Below the pieces are notes generated by a model. It worked only from the letters and a program-made list of their open reading frames with translations, ran no database searches and was not told where the DNA came from. Position numbers and translations under genes: made by a program. DNA of 11,501 bases from Anaerolineae bacterium (GTDB lineage: Bacteria > Chloroflexota > Anaerolineae > J102), in assembly GCA_015493675.1 (NCBI GenBank), contig WGCR01000365.1, forward strand, positions 1 to 11,501, in the 5' to 3' direction. This document shows positions 1 to 6,130 of this stretch, piece after piece. The stretch's first letter is position 1, and each line of letters starts with the position of its first letter.

Positions 1-18
1 CTACAGGTGTTCCGCCGC

Positions 19-44
19 CCGTCCCCCTGCGGGGACGGTGTTTT
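19..44 (+). terminator. Candidate intrinsic terminator of an upstream gene
   Basis: An 8-bp perfect GC-rich stem pairs 19-26 with 31-38 around the 4-base loop CTGC. It is followed by TGTTTTCC, a short interrupted T-tract. It could end a plus-strand transcript entering from outside the window. The poor T-tract keeps this tentative; it may simply be part of a structured repeat together with the 69-86 hairpin. Confidence 0.35.
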
Positions 45-174
45 CCTCGTCAAAACAGGTCACGAAAGCGTCGGCACAGGCCGACGAGCGGCCAAAGGCC
101 CCCCAGCCCTGATTTTAATCGGTGGTTTTGGGCGCCAAGCTGACTTTTGTCAGTCAACCAGCTTTTTGAGCTGA

Positions 175-204
175 TTGGTCGATCTGTCAAAATCATCCTA
201 TAAT
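175..204 (+). promoter_or_regulatory. Candidate sigma-70 promoter of the amidase genes
   Basis: A perfect TATAAT lies at 199-204. TTGGTC at 175-180 is a weak -35 match with an 18-base spacer. Transcription would begin near 211 and give a leader of about 97 bases before the ATG at 308. The -10 match is exact but the -35 is poor, so an activator or an alternative -35 is possible. Confidence 0.5.
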
Positions 205-291
205 GAAGATGCCGTAGCAATTCGAAAACGCATTTGCATTTGCTTGAAGAGTCCTGTGCGCAGCAAATATCTCTCATAAAATTTGCCTCTC

Positions 292-298
292 AAGGAGG
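292..298 (+). promoter_or_regulatory. Strong ribosome binding site that decides the start at 308
   Basis: AAGGAGG at 292-298 sits 9 bases before the ATG at 308. The longest open frame begins with TTG at 299, which touches the Shine-Dalgarno sequence and leaves no spacer. ATG 308 is therefore the better start. Confidence 0.75.
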
Positions 299-307
299 TT
301 GAAAAAC

Positions 308-2053
308 ATGGCTCGTCCTCTTTTCGATAGTGAGTATCTGTATGGATTCCATGATTCGGGCGGGGAGGATGTAATGCTGGGGCGAGGCATTCCCGGCTGG
401 GTGGTGGTTACCTCCGAGATCGGGCATCACCCCGATGATCACTCCGGGCAGGATTTCAGCCAGCTCTCCAACCGGGGATTGGGCGTTATCGTTCGTTTGA
501 ACAACGGTTATTCAGCGGCGGGCACGCTGCCTTATGAGACGGATTACGATGCTTTTGCCCGGCGATGCGCCAATTTTGTGCAGGCCAGCAGTGGCGCCCG
601 CATCTGGATTGTGGGTAACGAACCCAATCATCCCATCGAGTGGCCCGGAGCGCGCTGGGATTGGAGCGTTTCGCCGCCGCGCCCCATCAGTCCCGACACC
701 CGCGGCGAGCCCATCACGCCAGAACGGTACGCCGCGGCTTACAAGAAGGTTCGGGCCGCCATCCACGCCACGCCGGGCCATGAGAATGATCAGGTGCTGG
801 TGGCGGGCGTGGCCCCCTGGAATCCATTGACGACGTATCCCGGGAACGAAAGCGGCGACTGGATTCAGTATTTCATCGATACGCTTAATCTCATCGGGCC
901 CGCTCAATGCGATGGCATTACGCTGCATGCCTACACCCATGGCACAGATCCAAACTTCATCGAGTCGGAAGCGCACATGAATCCGCCCTTCGAGGCGTAT
1001 CATTGGCATTTTCGGGTTTATCAGGATTTTATGCACGCCATTCCCAACACCATGCGGCATGTGCCTGTCTACATCACTGAGACCGATCAGGGGGATGATC
1101 CCTGGCATAATGCCAATACTGGCTGGGTGAAGCGGGCGTATCAAGAGATCGACGCCTGGAATCAGAATAACTCTCAGAAAATCCGGGCGCTGATTCTGTA
1201 TCGCTGGCCCAAAAAGGATCAGTGGTACATCGAGGGCAAACAGGGCGTCATCGATGATTTCGGCGAGGCGTTGACGCTGGGGCTCAAGTGGACAACCGGG
1301 GGCGAACAACCGCCGCCCGATCTCAGCGAGTACTGGCGGCGCCTGGAGGAGTTGGAGGCCCAGAAGCACGCTATTCAGGGGGACATTGACGCAGCCCTGG
1401 CTCTCAGTGAGACATTGACTCAGGAAGAAGCCGCGCTGACAGAAAAGGGACCACTGCTGGATGATGCACCGGCTCTGCGTCAGGCTCTGGACGCCCTGCA
1501 AAATGAGATTGTGGATATGGAAACAGAGTTGGCCCAGGTCGTGCCGGTGATCCCCCCGGGCGCTGTTTCCCGTCCAGTCATTAGGGATATCATGGCCGAT
1601 TTGCCTCAGCACCCCAGTCAGCGCTGGCCCACCCGCGAGATCAACGCCATCCGGCGGGTGGTCGTGCATCACACCATGACCGACCCCGATATCTCGCCCG
1701 AGGCCCTGGCGCAGCAGGCGGTGGATCAGAACAAACCGGGGATGCCCTATCACTTCCTCATCACCGGAGATGGGACTATTTACCAGACCCAGCCGCTGAC
1801 TCGCATCGTGCAACAAAATCTGAGTAGCGGCATCAATGAGATCATCAACGCTGACAGTATCGCTGTGGCCCTGGCCGGAGATTTTCGCCGTTCTCAGGAT
1901 GTGGAACCGGGCGATATCCAGCGCAAAGCCGCGGCCGCCCAAACGCTGCTGGCTCATCAGCCAGCAGCGTTTGGGCGCCATCTTGACGCAGATCGTGTAC
2001 GGGCGCAAAGAATTGGGCGAGAAGGTGATCTCGCCAGGCGATCAGTGGAATGA
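308..2053 (+). CDS. Barrel/amidase protein, N-terminal part (frameshifted gene)
   Basis: First part of a gene that is broken by a frameshift and continues in another frame to 3362. Residues about 10-330 (counted from ATG 308) resemble a clan GH-A TIM barrel: GNEPNHP puts a candidate acid/base at Glu105, LHAY follows, and YITETDQG puts a candidate nucleophile at Glu258. Residues about 340-410 are charged and helical, probably coiled coil. Then come a D-x-P-x-HP segment and an Amidase_2/PGRP fold with VVVHHT (His454, His455) and PYHF (Tyr481). This frame leaves the family pattern near 1957 and ends after about 30 unrelated residues. The rest of the fold continues in the +1 frame, where the usual zinc His and Cys are Arg and Ser. 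The domain is therefore probably a peptidoglycan-binding module rather than an enzyme. No signal peptide or membrane segment is seen. The barrel substrate is unknown. Confidence 0.75.
   Translation: MARPLFDSEYLYGFHDSGGEDVMLGRGIPGWVVVTSEIGHHPDDHSGQDFSQLSNRGLGVIVRLNNGYSAAGTLPYETDYDAFARRCANFVQASSGARIWIVGNEPNHPIEWPGARWDWSVSPPRPISPDTRGEPITPERYAAAYKKVRAAIHATPGHENDQVLVAGVAPWNPLTTYPGNESGDWIQYFIDTLNLIGPAQCDGITLHAYTHGTDPNFIESEAHMNPPFEAYHWHFRVYQDFMHAIPNTMRHVPVYITETDQGDDPWHNANTGWVKRAYQEIDAWNQNNSQKIRALILYRWPKKDQWYIEGKQGVIDDFGEALTLGLKWTTGGEQPPPDLSEYWRRLEELEAQKHAIQGDIDAALALSETLTQEEAALTEKGPLLDDAPALRQALDALQNEIVDMETELAQVVPVIPPGAVSRPVIRDIMADLPQHPSQRWPTREINAIRRVVVHHTMTDPDISPEALAQQAVDQNKPGMPYHFLITGDGTIYQTQPLTRIVQQNLSSGINEIINADSIAVALAGDFRRSQDVEPGDIQRKAAAAQTLLAHQPAAFGRHLDADRVRAQRIGREGDLARRSVE
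1936..1977. repeat. Perfect 19-bp inverted repeat at the frameshift point
   Basis: Bases 1936-1954 are the exact reverse complement of 1959-1977, separated by the 4-base loop CATC. The palindrome sits where the amidase homology switches from one frame to the next (+1, one base too many or two too few). Each arm lies in coding sequence and would be an unlikely chance event. It suggests a foldback or templated mutation, or a sequencing/assembly artefact at a hairpin. Confidence 0.9.
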
Positions 2054-3362
2054 TGGCATCAACTGGAAGCAGAAACTGCTGAGCGATATCCAGACCATCC
2101 TGGACGAAGCGGCCTCCTGCGCTGATTCCGAAGAGGTGGCTCAACTGCGCCAGCAGGTAGCGGAATTGCAAGCCGAGGTAGCCCGTTTGCAGGCGCTGGC
2201 CGATCAGATCGGGCCGTTGCAGCAGCAGATCAGCGACCTCGAGGCCACGGTGCAACAGCAGGAGCAGAAAATCGCCACATTGCAGGCCATCGCTGATCAG
2301 TGCGCCGGTGCTGGCGTAGCCCGCCCCCGGATTATCGATGTGGTGGATGAGCTGCCCCATCATCCCACTCTGCCGCCCTATCAGAAACGCACCGAACCCA
2401 TTCGCAAAATCGTCATTCATCACACCGACACGCCCAAGAACTTCACGGTGGAGCAGATAGCCCGCTACCATGTCTTTGGCACCAGTCCTTACAAAGATCC
2501 CTGGCCCGCCATCGGCTATCATTATGTCATCGCTCCTGACGGTACGATTTATTGGACCGAACGTCATGAGACCCGCTCCTACCATGTGGGAGCCGCCAAT
2601 AATTATTGCCTGGGCGTCAGTCTCATCGGACGCTTTTTGATCAAAGACTACGACGGGAGCATCCAGCCGCAAGAAGATCAACTACCCACGCCCGCCCAGA
2701 TGGAATCGGCCGCACATCTGGTGGCCTGGCTGATGGATACACTCAATGTGCCCGATATCGAGAACGTCGTCGGGCATAAGGAAGTAGGGCAGACCATGTG
2801 TCCCGGCGATCAATGGCTGAAGGGCGTGCGCTGGAAAGATGCGCTGCATGAGAAAATCAAGTCTTATCACACCGGCAAACCCGTGGAATTCTATCTGTTG
2901 TTCTGGGATCATGGCAGCAATTGGGCTCAGGCAGACTGGCAGAACGCCCAGGATTACATCGCTCACTTCCGCCCCACCACCGGTTTTTCGACAGCCGACG
3001 CCATGATGGCCCGGCATGTGCTCATCGTGGGCGGGCCTGCGGGCGTCAGCGGCGAGGATGAAGCCCGCTTGCGTTCAGCAGGGTGCGATGTGCATCGGCT
3101 GGCAGGCGCCAATGAGGCCGAGACCAAGGCCATGCTGGATGATCTGGTGGCCCACAACACGCTCTGGCCCGGCGCCGAGCCGTTGCCGCCCCGCATGGGA
3201 CCCAGCGCCATGCCCGAGATGATCCCACGAGAACCGCCTCATCCCGATCCCTGGACCATTCCCGATCGCTTTGTCAGCGCTTCCTTCCTGGCCCTGCCCA
3301 GCAGCACTTATCAGCGCGTCCATGTCGAGAGCCTCATTTTCGGACAGGAGCCAGGACAATGA
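1956..3362 (+). CDS. Amidase protein, C-terminal part (continuation of 308-2053)
   Basis: In-frame continuation of the gene starting at 308; the start given is where family homology resumes, not an initiation codon (the longest ATG-initiated frame would begin at 1836). If the frame were restored the whole protein would be about 1017 residues. Order: end of the first amidase fold, with GRK at 2001-2009 and SPG at 2031-2039 in place of the zinc His and Cys; a strong heptad coiled coil rich in L, Q and E (about 2100-2300); and a second Amidase_2 fold with IVIHHT (His codons 2418-2423), GYHY (2514-2525), VVGHKE (His 2775-2777) and MCPG (Cys 2799-2801). This second fold has the complete zinc triad and is probably an active N-acetylmuramoyl-L-alanine amidase. 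The tail holds LIVGGPAGVS and RLAGANEAET (3018-3128), which resemble a cell-wall-binding repeat 2 (PF04122-like) unit, then a Pro-rich end. Confidence 0.75.
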   Translation: MSQQRLGAILTQIVYGRKELGEKVISPGDQWNDGINWKQKLLSDIQTILDEAASCADSEEVAQLRQQVAELQAEVARLQALADQIGPLQQQISDLEATVQQQEQKIATLQAIADQCAGAGVARPRIIDVVDELPHHPTLPPYQKRTEPIRKIVIHHTDTPKNFTVEQIARYHVFGTSPYKDPWPAIGYHYVIAPDGTIYWTERHETRSYHVGAANNYCLGVSLIGRFLIKDYDGSIQPQEDQLPTPAQMESAAHLVAWLMDTLNVPDIENVVGHKEVGQTMCPGDQWLKGVRWKDALHEKIKSYHTGKPVEFYLLFWDHGSNWAQADWQNAQDYIAHFRPTTGFSTADAMMARHVLIVGGPAGVSGEDEARLRSAGCDVHRLAGANEAETKAMLDDLVAHNTLWPGAEPLPPRMGPSAMPEMIPREPPHPDPWTIPDRFVSASFLALPSSTYQRVHVESLIFGQEPGQ

Positions 3363-3431
3363 TCCCTCCTGTTTTCTACACTTCTTCGCCCCCGTCACGC
3401 CTGTGACAAACGTTCATTACCGGAGTCGATC

Positions 3432-5393
3432 ATGAACAGACTGGGCTTTTATATCGAAAACACCACCGTCCGCTGGATGCGGGAAGCTTTGCGACAGGTC
3501 AAGCCTCCGGTCATCCTCATTCACGCCCAGGACAGGGGATTGCTCAGGGATATCCGCCGCGAGCTTAGCCCCGATTCCTTCATCGTGGGACGGCTTTACA
3601 AAACCATCCAGCAGCAGAAAGAATGGTTGGACAGCGATGATCCCGAGCGTTATGGCCGGGAATTCGCTGAAGAAATCATCAACTATGATTTCCAACTGGC
3701 CAAAGAGATCGGCGCCAACGGCCGCTTGCTCATCGATGCCTGGATGAGCCTGAATGAGGCGCTGCGCGGGCCTGCTTCTTTTCCCGATTACGAAGTGGAT
3801 GATCTATTCCGCCGTCGGGCCGACGCCTATGATCGGTTTCAGGCGGCATTCCGGGAGCGTCTGGAGCAGGATGGGCTGGTCGCGGTGGCATTCAATTTCG
3901 CCGCGGGCAATTTCACCCGGCCCGAACATTATCTCGACTGGTTTCCGCGCACGCTGGAGAGTTTCACTTATTTGGGCTTCCATGAATATGGTTGGCCGGC
4001 CCTGAAGCCGGGGCCGGGCGTGGCGACATCGGCGCTGTATTATCGCACCTGCATGGACGGTATCGCCCAGCGCTACGGCAACAAGTTCAAGGTGATTATC
4101 TCGGAGGCGGGGCTGACCATGGCCTACGGCCATCCCGAAAATCCGGATAAGGGCTGGCTGAATGAGATCCAGCCCCTGACCGAGGACGCGTACTGGCAAT
4201 CGCTGCTTTGGTACAACAATGAGATGTTGAAGGACGCCTATGTGATGGGAGCCTGCCTGTTCGAGGTGGGACACACATCGAAATGGCAGACTTTTCGACA
4301 TCTGGGAGAGGACAACCAGGGCAACGCCATCCTGTTGATGAATCGCATCGAAGCCCTGAACGATATTCCCGGCCCCACGCCGCCGCCCGATCCGCCTCCT
4401 GAGCCGCCTGATGGCGATATCTACGAGCGCACCCAGGCGCTGGTGGACGCCCTGGGCCACGAGAAGGAAGTCATCGTCGCTTTGCCTGGTCAGGCGGATG
4501 CTGTAGAGCGGTTGCTGACGCCTCTGACCGCGCCCGCCGCCCAGGGCGCAGAGGCTGTGATGCTCTCCCGCAATCTGCGCCCCCGGGTGGATCAGATCAC
4601 CGCCACACTGCACCAATTGCAATCCAACCCCGACATCGATCTCGATAAAATCGAGGCGATGCTGGTGCGGGCCGGGCATGTCAGCCAGCAGCTTGATAAT
4701 TTGCAGCCGCGCGTGGGGGTAATCGATGACGCCAGCCAGCAGGTGCAGGCCGTTCAGGCGGCATTCCCCGAGCAGAAACGGACAGCCCAGAGCTCTTCCG
4801 GTTTGCTCACCCAGGTGGATGATCTGCTGACCCGTGCGCAGCGTCTGCAAAGCGATCTGCCAGCAAATGCGTTCGTCCCGCCCGAGGGTGTGCAGGATCT
4901 GCGCGAGGATATGCCCCATCATCCCACCAAAACCTGGCCCACGCGCTCGCTCTCCATAATCAAGCGCGTGGTGCTGCACCACACAGTGACCTCGCCCGAG
5001 ACCGATCCGGTAGCCCTGGCCCGGGCGATCATCAGCCGCCGCGATCTGCCGGGCCTGCCCTATCACTTCCTGGTGCAGGGCGATGGAGATGGATTTTGGA
5101 CCGAAGCGCTGGAAACCCAAGTGGCTCAAACCAGCAAAACGCAAATCAACGAAGAGGGCGTCGCCGTGGCGCTGGCGGGCAACTTCACCAACACCCCCCC
5201 GCCCGACGCCCAATTGAACACCGCCGCGGCGATTGTCGCTCAACTGGTCAAGACTTATGGTCTGAATGTAGATACTGACGTCATTGGCCGCAGCGAAGTG
5301 GATGCAGTGGCTTCGCCCGGCAAGCAATGGCTGCAAGGCGCCAAATACAAGTATACGCTGTTGGACAAAGTCCGGGCCTTGCTGCAGGAATAG
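3432..5393 (+). CDS. Barrel/pseudo-amidase protein, tandem relative
   Basis: A 653-residue relative of the preceding gene, same strand, 69 bases downstream. GGAG at 3422-3425 with a 6-base spacer supports the ATG. Residues 1-310 look like a divergent clan GH-A barrel: MSLNEAL gives a candidate acid/base Glu109 and VIISEAG a candidate nucleophile Glu225. A Pro-rich hinge (316-326) and a long helical, heptad-like section (330-475) lead to a D-x-P-HHPT motif (489-499) and an Amidase_2/PGRP fold with VVLHHT (His516, His517) and PYHF (Tyr544). The second zinc His is Arg620 (GRSE) and the zinc Cys is Ser628 (SPG), so hydrolysis of the amide bond is doubtful and peptidoglycan binding is more likely. 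No signal peptide is visible. The two proteins probably act on the same cell-wall substrate, with this one relying on its barrel for any catalysis. The barrel assignment is motif-based. Confidence 0.8.
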   Translation: MNRLGFYIENTTVRWMREALRQVKPPVILIHAQDRGLLRDIRRELSPDSFIVGRLYKTIQQQKEWLDSDDPERYGREFAEEIINYDFQLAKEIGANGRLLIDAWMSLNEALRGPASFPDYEVDDLFRRRADAYDRFQAAFRERLEQDGLVAVAFNFAAGNFTRPEHYLDWFPRTLESFTYLGFHEYGWPALKPGPGVATSALYYRTCMDGIAQRYGNKFKVIISEAGLTMAYGHPENPDKGWLNEIQPLTEDAYWQSLLWYNNEMLKDAYVMGACLFEVGHTSKWQTFRHLGEDNQGNAILLMNRIEALNDIPGPTPPPDPPPEPPDGDIYERTQALVDALGHEKEVIVALPGQADAVERLLTPLTAPAAQGAEAVMLSRNLRPRVDQITATLHQLQSNPDIDLDKIEAMLVRAGHVSQQLDNLQPRVGVIDDASQQVQAVQAAFPEQKRTAQSSSGLLTQVDDLLTRAQRLQSDLPANAFVPPEGVQDLREDMPHHPTKTWPTRSLSIIKRVVLHHTVTSPETDPVALARAIISRRDLPGLPYHFLVQGDGDGFWTEALETQVAQTSKTQINEEGVAVALAGNFTNTPPPDAQLNTAAAIVAQLVKTYGLNVDTDVIGRSEVDAVASPGKQWLQGAKYKYTLLDKVRALLQE

Positions 5394-5402
5394 CAGGCGT
5401 AT

Positions 5403-5445
5403 CTTCGGGAGATGGGGATGTCTCGTCTCCCGAAGGTGGCTTTTG
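5403..5445 (+). terminator. Intrinsic terminator after the amidase genes
   Basis: A perfect 10-bp stem pairs 5403-5412 with 5426-5435 around a 13-base loop, followed by TGGCTTTTG. It starts 9 bases after the stop codon at 5391-5393. The T-tract is short but position and stem make termination likely. Confidence 0.65.
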
Positions 5446-5456
5446 CCCATCAGATT

Positions 5457-5486
5457 TTGCCCTAAATGCTGATATTCAACTATAAT
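5457..5486 (+). promoter_or_regulatory. Promoter of the greA-lysS operon
   Basis: A perfect TATAAT lies at 5481-5486, with TTGCCC at 5457-5462 as a weak -35 and an 18-base spacer. It follows the terminator of the amidase genes directly. Initiation is expected near 5493, about 127 bases before the greA start. Confidence 0.6.
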
Positions 5487-5492
5487 ACAAGT

Positions 5493-5540
5493 TGCCGCTA
5501 CCTGTCTCAAGGAACTGGGCTCAGCCTCAGTTCTTTTTTT
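5493..5540 (+). ncRNA. Candidate short leader RNA upstream of greA (GraL-like arrangement)
   Basis: Initiation near 5493 and termination at the T-run ending at 5540 would give an RNA of about 48 bases that ends well before greA. In E. coli the greA leader is known to yield a set of short terminated RNAs (GraL). The layout here is analogous, but I see no sequence similarity and claim none. The RNA start is inferred from the -10 element. Confidence 0.4.
5512..5540 (+). terminator. Strong intrinsic terminator inside the greA leader
   Basis: GAACTGGGC at 5512-5520 pairs with GCC (5524-5526) and CAGTTC (5528-5533), giving a 9-bp stem with a single bulged T at 5527 and the 3-base loop TCA. Seven consecutive T residues follow (5534-5540). 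It lies between the promoter and the greA start, so it must be partly read through or controlled for greA and lysS to be expressed. Confidence 0.75.
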
Positions 5541-5586
5541 GTCGGGCAGGCAGCGGTCCGTACAGATATCTGGCGGGATGATCTTT

Positions 5587-5612
5587 CTCCATGCGGAGAT
5601 ATGACTATGGAG
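5587..5612 (+). promoter_or_regulatory. Possible switching hairpins over the greA ribosome binding site
   Basis: CTCC at 5587-5590 can pair with GGAG at 5595-5598 (5 bp including the flanking T-A). Alternatively CTCCAT at 5587-5592 can pair with ATGGAG at 5607-5612, which contains the greA Shine-Dalgarno GGAG (5609-5612, 7-base spacer to ATG 5620). The two pairings exclude each other. Both are short, so a regulatory role is speculative. Confidence 0.3.
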
Positions 5613-5619
5613 TTATGCC

Positions 5620-6105
5620 ATGACAACCAATGAAAACGAAAATGCCGTTTATCTCACCCCCGAAGGTTTGCAAAAACTGAAAGAGGAACTGGACTGGCGC
5701 ATCAATGTCCGTCGTCCCGAGATAGCCAAGCAGACCGAGGCCGCGCGCAAGGAAGGCGATCTTTCAGAGAACGCCGGCTACGACGAGGCCAAATATCAGG
5801 CGGGCATGAACGAAGGCCGGATTATGGAACTTGAGCACCGCCTCAAACATGCTGTCATCATCGAAAAAGGCGATGGCCCCACCGAAACGGTTCAACTTGG
5901 CTGCACCGTTACCATCGTCGATAAGGAATTCGGCGACGAAGAAGTCTATACCATCGTCGGCTCTCCGGAAGCCTCGCCAAGCGATGGCAAGATTTCCAAT
6001 GAATCCCCCATCGGCAGCGCCCTCATGGGCAAAAAGGTGGGCGAGGTGATTACGGTGACCACGCCCGGCGGCGAGATCAGCTTCGAGATTATCAACATCG
6101 CTTAA
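5620..6105 (+). CDS. greA: Transcription elongation factor GreA
   Basis: GreA binds in the secondary channel of RNA polymerase and stimulates cleavage of the backtracked transcript. The protein has 161 residues, close to the usual 158. Residues 1-80 form the N-terminal coiled coil; the tip motif EGDLSENAGYDEAK has Asp47 and Glu50, matching the two acidic residues that hold the catalytic magnesium in E. coli (Asp41, Glu44). Residues about 90-161 are the FKBP-like domain, with the typical SPIGSALMGKKVGE stretch near the end. The start is supported by GGAG 7 bases upstream. It is first in an operon with lysS, 25 bases away. The leader contains a terminator and possible hairpins over the ribosome binding site, which suggests control of its expression. 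Identification is certain. Confidence 0.97.
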   Translation: MTTNENENAVYLTPEGLQKLKEELDWRINVRRPEIAKQTEAARKEGDLSENAGYDEAKYQAGMNEGRIMELEHRLKHAVIIEKGDGPTETVQLGCTVTIVDKEFGDEEVYTIVGSPEASPSDGKISNESPIGSALMGKKVGEVITVTTPGGEISFEIINIA

Positions 6106-6130
6106 TCGTCATTTTTTCGGACATTCTATT

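Larger units (their letters stand above)
1..298. other. Non-coding upstream region with several hairpins
   Basis: I see no convincing gene here. The reverse strand holds a 37-codon open stretch (3-117) ending in TAG at 3-1 but with no start codon, and another short open frame with no recognisable product. The stretch has an 8-bp hairpin at 19-38, a 7-bp hairpin at 69-86 and a small GGCC/GGCC hairpin at 90-100, then an AT-richer section with a candidate promoter and the leader of the downstream gene. It probably separates an unseen upstream transcript from the amidase genes. Confidence 0.6.

Noticed and set aside
3..117. A 37-codon reverse-strand open stretch ending at the left edge
   Set aside because: It looks mildly protein-like but has a stop immediately upstream and no start codon, and it overlaps the hairpins.
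1..300. Phage or integron attachment site in the left non-coding region
   Set aside because: I looked for core-site motifs and flanking integrase or cassette genes and found none.
512..2008. Long reverse-strand frame opposite the first amidase gene
   Set aside because: It is a shadow of a GC-rich gene; the plus strand carries clear barrel and amidase motifs and a strong ribosome binding site.
3804..5510. Long reverse-strand frame opposite the second amidase gene
   Set aside because: Shadow frame; it also runs through the terminator and greA promoter, and shows no protein motif.
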